A stretch of DNA of 64,000 nucleotides, taken from Codonopsis lanceolata. Its lineage: Eukaryota > Streptophyta > Magnoliopsida > Asterales > Campanulaceae. Where the stretch lies: the NCBI GenBank assembly GCA_013146195.2, contig CM028381.1, forward strand, positions 100,105,002-100,169,001, given 5' to 3'. Shown in pieces: positions 11,353-22,845 of the stretch. Positions within the stretch are counted from its first letter, which is position 1. Each line of letters begins with the position of its first letter. A program made the translations under genes and the position numbers. The notes under the pieces were generated by a model. That model saw only the letters and a list, made by a program, of their open reading frames with translations. It had not been told where the DNA came from and made no database searches.

Positions 11353-11541
11353 ATTCATCTCACATTGGCCGAACACTACAGGGCCGTTCATCTCACATTG
11401 GTAGAACACACATCCGTTCATCTCACATTGGCCGAACACTACATAGGCCGTTCATCTCACATTAGCCGAACAGCCCATAGGTTGTTCCTTTCACTCTGGC
11501 CGAACAGCCCATGGGTTGTTCATCTCACTGGCTGAAACTTC
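11353..11541 (+). repeat. MULE-A left subterminal iteron array
   Basis: Units start at about 11353, 11386, 11416, 11450, 11484 and 11518, the last three exactly 34 bp apart. Each unit reads GTTCATCTCA followed after a short spacer by GGCCGAAC, so it begins GTTC and ends GAAC. The right-end array carries the same motif reversed. Transposase-binding sites are the likely role, by analogy with other subterminal repeats. Confidence 0.85.
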
Positions 11542-11620
11542 AGTTGGGCACACTTTTCAGACTTTGATTTTGTTTTATTGGTACTATAACCTTAATTATG
11601 ATTTATTTTGTTTGGTGTTT

Positions 11621-13790
11621 ACGGAAAATTGTTTAAAAACGTTTATACAAGGAAAAAGGTGGCGACATACGCTAGGAAAGAAATGGAGCAGCGCCGCCAA
11701 CAAGAACACGAGCGATCGCGAGGCGGGAAGATGAGCATGGGCGGGCGAGTTTTGAGCCTCGAGTTGGGCGGGGGAGTTTTGAGCCTCGAGATTGAGCGAG
11801 GGGCATACTTTTGAGCCTCAGTTGGGCGAGGCTTTTGAGCCTCGAGATTGAGCTACTTTTGAGCCTCGTTGAGTATGAGCATGGGCGGGCATACTTTTGA
11901 GCCTCGGCGACTTTTGAGTATGAGCATGGACAGGGGCATACTTTTGAGCCTCAGCAGACTTTTGAGTATGAGCATGGGCAGGGGTTTGAGCATGAGCATG
12001 GGCAGGGGCAGACTTTCCAGCAGACTTTTGAGCAAGATGAGGAGCCATTTCAGTTCGAGCAGTCGCAGGGGCAGTTTCAGCAGACTTATGAGCCTCAGAT
12101 TGAGCTCGGATTTCCTGGTGGTCCACGTGATACATCGTTGCTGACTTCATATGAGTCACACGTAGCTGCATATATTTGGGCTGGTAAAGAAGAGCGTGGT
12201 ATTCTAAAATGCCACAATCATACAAGTTGCTTAATTGGGTCATTCCTCTTGGCGAAGATTCGAGGTATTTCGGGATATGGTCGAGGCGGTGCGCTTAGTA
12301 GACTAAGGCATGTATGTTATGCTGATGTGAACAAGGTCTTAGTTTCTGCTTTCGTGGAACGATGGCATCCAGAGACTAACAGTTTCCATATGCCTTTCGG
12401 GGAGATGACCATTAGTTTAGACGATGTGTTTTGTCTGCTCGGTCTTCCTATTGTGGGTGATCCATTAGCTTGTGCTAGGGATGTTGATGCCTCATATGTG
12501 AGTGAGATGTTGGGAGTGTCACTTGAGGAGGTTTTTGAGGGCATGGGAAATAAGAGGGGGGCTTCGGTGACATTGGAGTGGCTACGTGTGAGGTTTAATG
12601 ATGATGTCACGTCTGAGGATGAGTTTAGGGTGGGTTGTGCTGTGAGGGCATACTTCTTATTGATCTTGGGTTGCACGATATTTGCTGATAAGAGCGGGAC
12701 CCGTGTACCTATTGCATACTTAGAGTGGCTTGAGGATCTTGAAAATCTAGATACTTATGCGTGAGGGCCACCCTTGCATATTTATATAGACAGCTAGGAC
12801 AAGCATCTAGGTATAACACGAAGCGATAAATTGGTTCCATGGCATTACTTGAGGTAATAATTATAATTATTCTATAGTTTTATGTTGTGTATTTACTAGT
12901 AAAGTTAAAATGTTTTATTTGATACTTGAATCTTTAAAAATGTATATTTTATTGCTTTTAGGCGTGGATCTACTTGCGGTTTCCATATCTGAGGCCACCA
13001 CATAATGTTGATTACAAGTCTAGATACCCGCTTGCGTAGGTGGATCCCATGAGGGAACCGGGGACGGACCGTTTATTAGCATCACGTGAGCAATTAGATA
13101 GATTGACGAGCCGTGGCGTGAGTATACGTATTTTTCTATCAATTTCAACAACTTTTTAATATTAGGTTTCGTATTGAAAGTTTTTGACTTTTTGTTGGTC
13201 TATTGTTTTAGGTTGGTGGCTTCCTTACGACGGTAAGGTCGGGGACCGGTTTCCATGGCATCGGTTGCCACGTATCTAGGATGCATACGATGGGCTATGT
13301 TGTCGAGCCATACCATCCGATAGAGTCCTTCGACAGGTTCGGGTATGTTCAAGCGATTAGAGGGCGATCATTGCTCGAGCTGCGGCCCTCGAGATAACTT
13401 CGAAGGCCTTGCATCGTGGCTAGGTTTTCTTTGAGTGCTTGGTTGACGTCGATAGCCATCTCCTATCGAAGAACGGCTCGGCGGGCGTGCCTTACGTGCT
13501 TGGGATTGTGCTCACGGTTATTTAGGCGGTACGTTCACATGTAGTCGTCTGCCCGTGGTAGGCGATCCGGATACGTTAACACCACTACGGCGATGCCGCT
13601 GCGGCCGACTCGAGATGACGGGATATTGGGAGTTGTGAGGACTATGATTGATCCCATGGGAGATCGGTGACCGATCTATACCATATGTGGACTTGGGCTC
13701 GTTGCTTGATAGAGTGCACACGTTATCAACGGTCGGTGATGACACGGGACCGTCTCATAGGAGGAATAGTGATGTGGACTATGTTTATGT
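11621..13790 (+). pseudogene. Plant mobile domain (PMD) protein gene, MULE-A copy
   Basis: The frame open through 12764 carries a PMD-type core: PGGPRDTSLL and SHVAAYIW just before it, then RHVCYADVNKVLVSAFVERW, FHMPFGEMTISLDDVFCLLG and an AYLEWLEDL region. This is the fold of Arabidopsis MAIN/MAIL1 and of many transposon-borne proteins (Pfam plant mobile domain). Upstream is a Gln/Glu/Pro-rich minisatellite. An intron follows at about 12854-12960 (GAGGTAATAA to TTTTAGGCG), then an exon AWIYLRFPYL, a second intron ending at about 13211, and a C-terminal exon with VEPYHP. Stops and shifts at about 12764, 13038 and 13396 break it, although the MULE-B copy reads open over much of the last exon. 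The function in the transposon is unknown; MAIN-type proteins act in silencing and meristem maintenance. Confidence 0.82.
11737..12030 (+). repeat. Coding minisatellite at the PMD gene 5' end
   Basis: A variable tandem array built from TTTTGAGCCTC, GAGCATGGGC and GGGGCATAC-like modules. Where the frame is open it encodes repeats of the type QTFEPQ and YEHGQG. It is much longer here than in MULE-B (about 35215-35340), so the array has expanded or contracted between the copies. Confidence 0.7.
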
Positions 13791-14296
13791 TTTTTAATGT
13801 TATGAATTGTAAAACAGTTTTTAGTATTTTTGTGGTAATGAAATTTGTAGCAAACTTTGTATAGCACAGACTATGTTTTTGTGTGGCTTGGTTTTCATGT
13901 TATTTTCTTATTGCAACTTTGTATAACATAGGACATTTCATAGCAACATAAAAGAAGCATTAGCGAGCGAATATCATACATAATTTAAATGGCACGTTCA
14001 AATACATGTTTTTAATATAATACAATCGAACTACTCCAAATGTATACTATCGAACTACTACCAACAACTCTAGGCGAGCCTCTGATTCACTATATGAAAG
14101 TTGTCGATTAATATATAGTAATTTCCACGCATTAGCGCCGACGAGCAATTCTGGTCCCAAACCCATGGCACAGGTGCTAAAGGGTAACCATCACGTAAAA
14201 AAACCTACAAATAAATTGAGATGCTGTCAATAAATAATTTAAACTAAATAATATGTCAACCAATTGTAAATAAGTGAAGTAAAGCAATCGAAAGTG

Positions 14297-17010
14297 ATCA
14301 AACTGAATAAAGTGATCACCGTTTACTCTTCAGATACAAATAATATGTGGATCATTTGGGGGTGCGGTCCTCAATGGTAAGTAAGTGAAGCGGTGTTTTC
14401 TATCTAATACCATGAAAGCAATGTTGTAATATGATGCCACCAAATGTCCCATATCATTTGCATCAAACCAATATGCCTTGGGAGCACTAATGTCGTTATA
14501 TTGTAGACTCGCGTTCACTTTAGGCACACGATTACGTTCAATTAAGATACGTGTGTATAATTCTGGTTTGACATCAACTCCATCGACAAGTCCGCTCGAA
14601 CCTGCTCCATGACTCTTCATTTCTATACATAAACCCAGCTACGACACGAAAACCACAATGACCGTCACCAATGATATTCGTTGTGCCCAATATGAAAGGC
14701 GAAATTCCTTCGGGAATTGTTGGGCGTAATTACCACTAGCTTTCCGGCCCTCGTAAATGCGTGGTCGCACAACCTATTGAAAGTTAAAAGCAGTTAAATT
14801 CATAATGTATATATATATATATATATATATAGCAAACCTTATATAGCAATCCTTGAAATATAAGAAGATTAATACCGGAATCTTTTCGTTAAATTTGGGC
14901 AAGCTGTAGTGAGCGTGGGAGGTTCTTTGCGATGGACCAACCTCGTATAACAATCCTTGATCACAAGGGGAGCAACTATCTATCATCGACTCCACATGCT
15001 CAAACAAACTAGGATCACGCTTGGTTGATTTATCTTTTTTTACCTTCGCAGGCTTCGGACGACCACGAGTGCGCACTTCATCCTGTGGAACAATCAAGGA
15101 GTTTGTTCTCGCGTCTTTCACCTCCATCATTCTTTTAATGATTAACAACTTTTCGGTCTCGGGAGGCGTTCTCATAATATTCACGAATCTCATCATACGT
15201 GCTATTGAATCGATTGTCCATATCGGCTTCACTTGAAACTTCAACATTCTCGGGAGTAGGTAACATATCTAATTTCCTCCAAAATGAATCAACGATCAAG
15301 GGAATTGGACAGTCATTTCTTATATACTCGGCAATCTCATGACGACAAGGCGCCCGCATGTTTTTGAAGTACACAACCACACAACAACGGGTCTATATAA
15401 CCATCTTCGGTATATTAGTCATCTCATTGTATATCAGACTCAATGCATGAGTAGACACCAAACCTCGAAGTTGTTGAAATATAACTGATTTGTATTTCGG
15501 AAGAACGACTGTAAGGCTTTTCGTGAATGACACCTTGATTGCAATGTGAGATGTCTCAATCAGGGTGTGCAACTGTCTCCAACATGTCTCAAAGTCACCT
15601 TGACTTGATTTCAAGCTGTCTTTTTAAAGGCATGTTGACTCTCCACCCTAAAATAAGATACAATTAATATTTATATTACATGACAAAATTTATGGAAAAC
15701 AATGAAATGCTGAAAACATTTAAATACCCGCTTGTTGTGTTGTTGTCGAAGTGCATTACATTATTCGTCCAAATCGACACAAACCTTTCCTTATACGGCC
15801 GTATCCATTGCTTCATGGCGTACTCAACCGCAGGATAATCAATAAAATCCATCTGAAACCTCTTCAGGTATTCTTCATATATGTGCTCATTTTTTGCATC
15901 CACCAAAAAATTCCAACAGATGGAAAATTGATCCCATTGCACTTTTGTGCGAAAGTATTTCTTACAATTCGCAAGGATGTTTTTGTTGATATGCCATCGA
16001 CAAAGTAAATGTTGGGAGGTAGGAAAAGTTACCTCAATTGCATTCATTAACGCAAGATCTCTGTCAGTTACTATCACAGTTGGCAAGGATGATTGATTCA
16101 TCAAAGCTTTCAAGATACCAAGCGCCCAAATGTAGTTATCTTGTGACTCCGACCCCATATATGCAGCTCCAACCAAAAATGTCATATTTGTCGACGTCAC
16201 ACCAACAATCTCCAACAAGGGTAACTTATATCTGTTTGTCTTGTAAGTGCAATCCATGAAGAGAACCTTGGGAAAAGAGCGTAATAGCTCAACGCTCATT
16301 GGATGAGCCAAGAACAAATCTTGGGCGTGTTGGTTTTCTCACATCTCTATGATGGTAGTAATATCCATGCTCTATCAATTTTGCTACAAGCTGCTGCATT
16401 TGCGATCGACCATCACGCTCGATAATTTTATTCTTGCTACGAGCATTGTAAATAGTCCGTATTGAAGACTTATTACTTTGAAACTTCTCGTGTAAACCTT
16501 GCAAAATATCCTTAGGCCTCGAATTGGCATGCGACATGTCAAGAACATAAGCCTTCTCGGCTCTGATAATCGACCAACAAATGAGTGGCCATGCATGTGA
16601 GGGGCCTCGGCATGGTTATGCAACCCACATTCAACCTGAAGTTCCCATACTCCTTCACATAATTGTATACCCTTCAAACGAAATGGACACCCACATTTTT
16701 TCGATCCACGTTCTCTCTTGCTATTCTTTGTTACTTTACTCGAATCATCCCCTTTTTTTTGACGAGGTTGCCCACCACGTTCACAACCTAAAGTCAACCG
16801 AGGTCCTCTATTTGCCGTACCACTATCAGACCTAGTAATTACTATCACAAGTCCATTCTCCCTTCGATTATGCGAACCCAATCAAATAAGTCATCAGGGA
16901 TGAAAAATATGCGTGATTTACAAACACATTCTTTGTAATCTATAACAATCTGTTGTTCAAGAGGAATGATCGCATCATCTACAGGACCAACGACACTATG
17001 CTCAGTAGGA
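14297..17010 (-). pseudogene. FAR1-type MULE transposase with SWIM and OTU-like protease domains, MULE-A copy
   Basis: Minus-strand pieces in order: a FAR1-like zinc region (16881-16560; CGCPFRLKG, then VECGLHNH); the MULE transposase core (16317-15676; VLFMDCTYKTNRYKLPLLE, VIVTDRDLALMNAIE, LLCRWHINKN); an intron at about 15733-15632; a SWIM zinc finger (about 15400-15310; CRHEIAEYI with an upstream Cys pair); an intron at about 14876-14772 holding an (AT)n run; and a C-terminal OTU-like cysteine protease (IIGDGHCGFRVVAGF with the catalytic Cys, later NGDHFIQ with the His). The transposase cuts and inserts the element; the role of the OTU domain is unknown. Frameshifts lie near 16870, 16550, 16320, 15390 and 14590. 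It converges on the PMD gene. Confidence 0.85.
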
Positions 17011-17083
17011 TACGTGTTTGCTTCCTGGAAATTAAGCAAAAAAAACATGTTAAAAATTCATGATTCTGCACTGTTCATAGACT

Positions 17084-17275
17084 GTTCGGCCAGGATGAGC
17101 TGAACAGAAGAGAGAGTGTTCGGCCAGGCTGAGATGAACAGCATTGAGGGTGTTCGGCCAGGCTGTGATGAACACAACATTTGGTGTTCGACCAGAGTGT
17201 GATGAACACCCTTAAGGGTGTTCGGCCAGTGTTGGCCGAACATCCTTAAGGATGTTCATCACACCAGAGCCGAAC
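17084..17275 (-). repeat. MULE-A right subterminal iteron array
   Basis: Six units at 17084, 17118, 17152, 17186, 17220 and 17254, each exactly 34 bp apart. Units 1-4 read GTTCGGCCAG then GATGAAC, the reverse of the left array. Unit 5 is a self-palindrome (GTTCGGCCA and TGGCCGAAC) and unit 6 is flipped. Confidence 0.88.
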
Positions 17276-17747
17276 AGACGTAAAACCCAGCTCAAATTTT
17301 TGGGCAAAAAATCAAATTTTAATGGAAGAAAGTCAAAGAAATACTTACATTACCCGACCCCATGACTTCTTTAAGCTCCTTATAATGTTATTTTTGACAA
17401 TGTGATTATGTTTGGTGTTGGTTTTGAGAGAGTTTTTTGAAAAAAAATTGAGAGAAGGCAAAATGAGGTCCCCCGTAAAACATGTATTGGTGGTTTTGAG
17501 ATTTGGGGTGTAGATATAAAATAATGTGGTGTAAAGAGTATTATTTGTTTTTAGTATAATATTTGTGATTTTTAAAATTTGGGGTGTAAATATAAAACAA
17601 TGGGGTGTAGGGAGTATTATTTGTATTTTAGTATAAGAGTATTATAGTTATTTTAATGGAGTGTAGAGATTAATTAATGGGGTGTAATGTTTAAAGGGGC
17701 CTTTTAGGTCATTTTATTCAATGATATTTATGTAATTATTTTAAATA

Positions 17748-17787
17748 GGGTGTAAAGATAACTTTTTGGGATGGGAATATCCCTCCC
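17748..17787 (-). repeat. MULE-A right terminal inverted repeat
   Basis: The reverse complement begins GGGAGGGATATTCCCATCCC and continues CAAAAAG...CTTTACACC. It is a diverged mate of 10829-10868. Confidence 0.72.
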
Positions 17788-17926
17788 ATAATTGGGGCGT
17801 CCAATTTTCATAGGTCTAGTAAGATTCTTTGGTACGGTCCGGTTTCACCTTTAGTTTTGATGCAAGAGCCCACTCTCGGCATACTCTTTCTCTGTCACGC
17901 TTCACACACACACTCTCTCTCTCACT

Positions 17927-17957
<31 letters not shown>

Positions 17958-20684
17958 GACCAGCCAAAGTCCGAACCCTAGCAGCCGCAGCACCCTTTTC
18001 TTCACCCAAAATACTCCAATTTTTTGTCGATTTGGGTGGAGGACAAGAGGACGTGAATTGAAGCTAGATCTTCAACTATTATTTGGTAAGATACAGTCTA
18101 TCCGAAATTAGGTTTTTTAATTTTGGGTTAAATTTGATGAATTGGAACAATTTGAAGGTAAAATCCAATTTGTTTGAGTTATTTGTTGGGCTTCTTCATT
18201 ATTGAGCTTATATCCGAAATTGGGGTTTTTTTATTGGAAATTTTTAGTTTTGTACATTCTTTGCATTAGTAGCCTGGGGATTTGTTGATACTGAAACAAT
18301 AACATTATTGGCTCACAGACGAGTCCAGGAAAAAAAATACACATTTTTAATTCATGTAAACTTATGATGAACTGTATAGAAATGTCTACACACAAAATAA
18401 AAAAAAGAGACTAGGAATAATTACATCTTTTTTGTCTCAGTTATTAAATGTACAGACTAGAGAGTGAAAGATAAGATAAATGATAATTTAATGAGAATTT
18501 GAGTGGGTGGTTGGGATGGAGGGGTCTTGTAGCTTATCATCGGTGATGACCCAAGGAAGTGGACTCTATTGTTGAAACCATAGCTCAGGTCAAGTGGTGT
18601 ATTTGGCTTCCGGAGTTCAAATTTGCTTCTATTAGCTTCACATTGGTGAAGCCATCAGTTGAATACATATTAATTTTTAAGTTTTTCTTATTAACCATGT
18701 TCTATATAACTCTTCAGAATACATCAGATACGTGCCAGGTTACTCTTTTGATAAGGACATCCGATATAGGTGTTCTATACTCCTATTAGATAATTTTCAT
18801 CGTAGTACATCTTTATTATTGTCAAATCACACATAGGACTTATCCACACAAAAAACAAAATAAATAAAAATATATTAATGCATGTGCCCAAAATGCTCTC
18901 TTGTTTATGAGCATTACAAATGATGATGTAATTAAGCGTTTTAAAGTATGAAAACGAGTAGGACACAATTATGATTTTTAAGCTTTTTATGTGATAAAAG
19001 TGCTACTCCCGCCGTTTCGGGCAAATTGTCTATGTTTAACATTTTCAAAAAATATTTGATATCCCAAAAGATGCCCTTTGCAAGTTTAAGCAATTTTGAG
19101 TAAGTGAGTGTTTTGAGTATAACGATAAAAAACTGTGGACTTTAATTTATTACAAAAGGTGTCTATTGTAAATATGTAGTTCAGGTGTTACGAGGTTAGA
19201 AGCTTTGGCCAATCAAAAGTGAGATATGTGAAATTGTTAGTGGTAGTTAAAGTTTTATTTTTTTATTTTGTATTATCATCTTTTCCACTTGTTCTTTGAT
19301 TTTGAAACATGGACTATGATTTGGATAATTCAATTGTGAGCTTTCGTATCTCAATAGAGCAATTTTCTGGAGGTTAACCTTTTAAAGATTTTTTTTTAGA
19401 AGAAGGGTATATTTTGGAAATTAAAAAAAATCTATAGTTTAATTTTTAAGAGTGAACTATCCAAAAATAGAATAGTGGACTATTTACCTGAATAAAGAGG
19501 GTATGCGTTAACTCATTACCTGTTACACAAACTATAATCATGCTTTTAATTACAAAAGGGTAACTTTGGTACTTTAATTATTTTCATTTTACCTTAGCTA
19601 AGAATCTTTTATATGTATCGTCTTGTACACAGGCCCCGTTCTCTATCCCCTTTTCTTCACTTCTCCATTGCAGCCGCACTCAAAGCCCATGACTTTCAAG
19701 TAGTAAAGTGATATTATTCTCTCTTCAGACTCGACACGCTTAATTGTTATGTTAAAGAGACTTTTCAAGCATGATTTGCTATCAATTGAATTCAGATTTG
19801 GATTTTATGGCGCCCGGTGTCCATGAATCTTGGAATTTATTTGATTTTGATGGAGCGGTTTATCTTCAACTTCAATTGGTGTATATGAAATTAGATCTAC
19901 ATTGTTCGACCATGGTTTCTCTGTTTAAAGGTTTGTTAGTAAATTCTATACTTTCAATCTCTTGTCCATTACACTCCCATTTTTATGTTTTCCACTTTCT
20001 ATTATTAACAAATAATCGGCTGTTTAGCTGTGTATTCTTATTATATGTATATGATTATCTTGCTTTGTTTTTATGAATTTCAATTTTTGATTTCTATTAT
20101 GCTTGTGGTTATGATTGTTTATATTATTTTGTCGTTTTGTAGAACACACATTAGTGTCCTCATCCATCTTATGTATGTTTGTATGGAGACTCAATTAGAG
20201 GGTCCTCATAATCTTGTCACATGTGTACTGAATGAGTGTGTATAAAATGCTTTAATGATACAACAATTCTGGGCATGATTGATGTTTTCTGGGAGAATCA
20301 TATTTTATGGAACCCTTTTTAGCTTAAGGTATATGGTTCACCTAATGTAATAATGTTTTGTCACTTCCATTTTGTAGGAGCAATCATAACTTGTCTAATA
20401 CCTAATCTCTAGGAACAAGCTAGGGCTGTAAGTGAGTAACACATGAGATTCAGTATAAATAGTAAACTCCTTGCAATTATAGAATATACATGAAATTCAC
20501 GAAATTCACAGTTTTGTCTTGAAATCCAAAACTTACATGGGATTGTTAGTCGTATGAAACCGGACCCCAAGACAACAAGTATGACTTCTAATTTACTTGT
20601 TTCAAATAAGAATAGCGCTGAACAATGCGAAACATAATATTTCAAGAGACATAATTCCTTTATGCAGTTAACCATCGTTTGTAA
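17788..20684. other. Unassigned DNA with a possible remnant of a gene leader
   Basis: A CT/CA-rich stretch (17905-17957, CACTCTC repeats) is followed by CCGAACCCTAGCAGCCGCAG and, at about 18085, GGTAAGATAC, which looks like a 5' splice site. This resembles the leader and first intron of a plant gene. A similar promoter-proximal look recurs at 19640-19760. No recognisable protein follows in 18120-20684, so I cannot name a gene. The frame at 19771-20076 (101 codons) has no family I know. Confidence 0.3.
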
Positions 20685-22440
20685 TTTTTTTTTTTTTTTT
20701 TGATAAGTAAAGTATAATTATTATTAACAGGCGTCAAAAAAGGAGACGCTACCTTGTACACTGGAAGTATACATACACTTAACTACAAACCAAAAGACCC
20801 AAACCTAGTTACAAAAGGATCCTCTAAAGTTGGATCAGCAGTTAAGCACCAGAATCTCAAATACATATGAAAAGACCTTTTGATTCCTACAAAATCAGAT
20901 TCAATGTTCTCAAAAGCCCTTTTGTTCCTCTTTTTCCAGATGGTCCACCAAATAGCTGAAGGGGCATACTTCCAGAAAGCACGCCTTCTAGTCCAGGTAA
21001 AGGAAGGCCGTCCCCGAAGCGTATCGATAACGGTCATGGGCATAACCCACGGAACATCATCAGAGAGGAAAAGGGAGTTCCATAACTCCCCAGCCATAGA
21101 GCAATGGAGTAGCAAATGATTAACATCCTCCTTTTCACTTTTGCACATGTAGCACCGATTAACATAAATCAAACCCCGAGATCTCAAATTTTCCCCCGTC
21201 AATATGATGCCCCTGGCTGCTTCCCAAACAAAAAAAGCTACCCTGTCGGGGATTTTATGTTTCCATATTACCTTCCATGGGAATAAACTTTTTTCCTTCT
21301 CAATCAACTTAGAATAGAAAGATCTAACAGAAAACAATGCTTACTAGAAGCCTCCCAGATAATTTTATCTTCACTCAAAACCTGCCTCTTGCAACCCTGG
21401 AGCAAATCCATGAACTGCACTGCTTCGTCTATCTCCCAATCACGCAGATTTCTACGAAAAACAGGACTCCAAAGGTCTGTACTCTCTTGATTGACCACCA
21501 ACGAACTCACCATTTCCTCCTTATTGACTGCAATGTTGTAAAGGTTAGGAAACATCAGTTGCAAGGTATTAGTACCGCACCAAAAGTCCTTCCAGAAGCT
21601 GACTTGATTTCCCTGCCCTACCTCGAATTTGATGAACCTATTGACAGCATTCCTTACTTCCATAATACCTTTCCAGACACTAGAACCATGAGAGGACAGA
21701 ACTTTCTTTGGGAACCAAAGATGATCACCCGCTCCATATTTGCTCACCACTAACCTCCTCCATAGCGACTCTTTATCCACTAAAAACTTCCAAAGCCACT
21801 TGCCCAACATAGCCTTATTGAAGAATCTGAGATTTTTAACTCCAAGACCCCCACTCTCCTTGTTAGAGGCTTAGAGCACACTAAGTCCCACTCGACTAAA
21901 TGATAATTCCTCTTCTTTTTATCTCCTTCCCAAAGGAAATCTCTTTCTAACTTCTCAAGTCTTTTTAAAACTGAGACAGAGGCCATAAATAACGATAGAA
22001 AATAAGTGGGAAGATTAGAAAGAGTACTACCGTCTTTTCCACCCCGCCAACCGCCTTTCAAACCTAACCATTATTGAGTTCCACACATTTCTGTTCTTAA
22101 AAGACGAACCAAGAGGTAATCCTAGGTACGAAGTAGGAAGATTAGAAACGCTGCAGCCAAAGAATGAGGCTAAAACCTCCACGTTATCCACTCTACCTAA
22201 AGGAATTAACTCACATTTTGACACATTAGTCTTCAAGCCCGATAGATCTTGGAAAATCAGCAAAATTAGACGAAGGCAGCCCAACTGATCACTATTGCAT
22301 CGCAGCAAACTAGGGTATCATCGGCAAAAAGGAGGTGAGAAATATTAACACCCCGACCAGGTTCATTACCCACCTCGAAGCCCTTAATAAAGCATCCTGC
22401 AACTGCCTTATCAATGAGCCGACCGAGTGCCTCCATAGCC
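20685..22440 (-). mobile_element. 5'-truncated L1-type LINE (LINE-1)
   Basis: The poly-A tail appears as a T run at 20685-20700. Reading leftward on the minus strand from 22440, the remaining part runs from the middle of the reverse transcriptase to the 3' end. Flanks CCATCGTTTGTAAT (about 20672-20685) and CCATTGTTTCTAAT (22439-22452) match at 12 of 14 bases and may be an aged target-site duplication. Confidence 0.85.
20783..22420 (-). pseudogene. LINE-1 reverse transcriptase (3' part) and zf-RVT domain
   Basis: Between about 22420 and 22315 the minus strand encodes METMA..ALGRLIDKAVAG and then the RT catalytic box region HLLFADDTL. 22308-22027 gives LSGLKTNVSKCELIPLGRV and SYLGLPLG. 22061-21780 and 21810-21304 continue with GKWLWKFLVDKESLWRRLV, and 21337-20783 ends with the zf-RVT motif RVAFFVWEAARG..LTGENL then YMCKSEKEDVNHLLLHC and the WWTIWKKRNKRAFEN tail. 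Several frame changes (about 22050, 21860, 21320) make it non-functional. The domain order is that of plant L1-type ORF2. Confidence 0.85.
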
Positions 22441-22845
22441 ATTGTTTCTAATAAAAAAACAAATCACTTTGATATACATATTAAAGTTGGGGAACAATCT
22501 TATTATCTCGATACTTCATTGCACTTTTTTATTTCTTGAATCTTAGTTTTCAAGTAAGTGTGACTCACCAAAATCTCATCATAAGGTAGGAATGCCAATA
22601 GTAATCACCTTTAATTAGTTACCATAACTATGACATTCGATATTATACTCAATGCTATAAAATGCATATATATATATATATCGTATATATAACTATTGCA
22701 ATAGGACTATCGTATATTCTTTTAGCAATTAGTATAGGTTATTTACTATTTATTAGAACCTTATCGTATAGAAATGAAAAGATTCTAACTTGATCGTATA
22801 TAAATGAAAAGATTCTAACTTGAGCGCGTTGAATACGCTTGGACC
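22441..22845. repeat. Intergenic DNA with small repeats
   Basis: It holds an (AT)n run at about 22664-22691 and a two-copy 30-bp tandem repeat at 22763-22822 (ATCGTATA, then AATGAAAAGATTCTAACTTG). No gene is seen. Confidence 0.6.

Larger units (their letters stand above)
10829..17787. mobile_element. MULE-A: Mutator-like element with PMD gene and MULE-SWIM-OTU gene
   Basis: The left terminus GGGTGGGGATATTCACACCC (10829) is mirrored by the right terminus, whose reverse complement is GGGAGGGATATTCCCATCCC, ending at 17787. Between them, going inward, lie TACACCCC-rich subterminal DNA, a 34-bp-period iteron array at each end in opposite orientation, a plus-strand plant-mobile-domain gene and a convergent minus-strand transposase gene. 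The same architecture recurs at 34212-40785. No convincing target-site duplication is seen here, and the right terminus has diverged, so this copy looks older or altered. Confidence 0.88.

Noticed and set aside
12317..12676. 119-codon frame antisense to the PMD core
   Set aside because: It is a shadow of the conserved PMD coding frame on the plus strand.
17084..17275. CRISPR-like array (regular 34-bp spacing)
   Set aside because: The spacer parts are also similar between units, the host is a plant, and the arrays sit symmetrically inside transposon ends, so these are subterminal iterons.
10820..17796. A target-site duplication for MULE-A
   Set aside because: The 9-bp flanks TTCTGATTT and ATAATTGGG do not match beyond chance, unlike those of MULE-B.
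18990..19030. Second Stowaway-type MITE (ACTCCCGCCGTTTCGGGC)
   Set aside because: Only a left-end-like sequence is present; no matching inverted end with a TA flank was found downstream.
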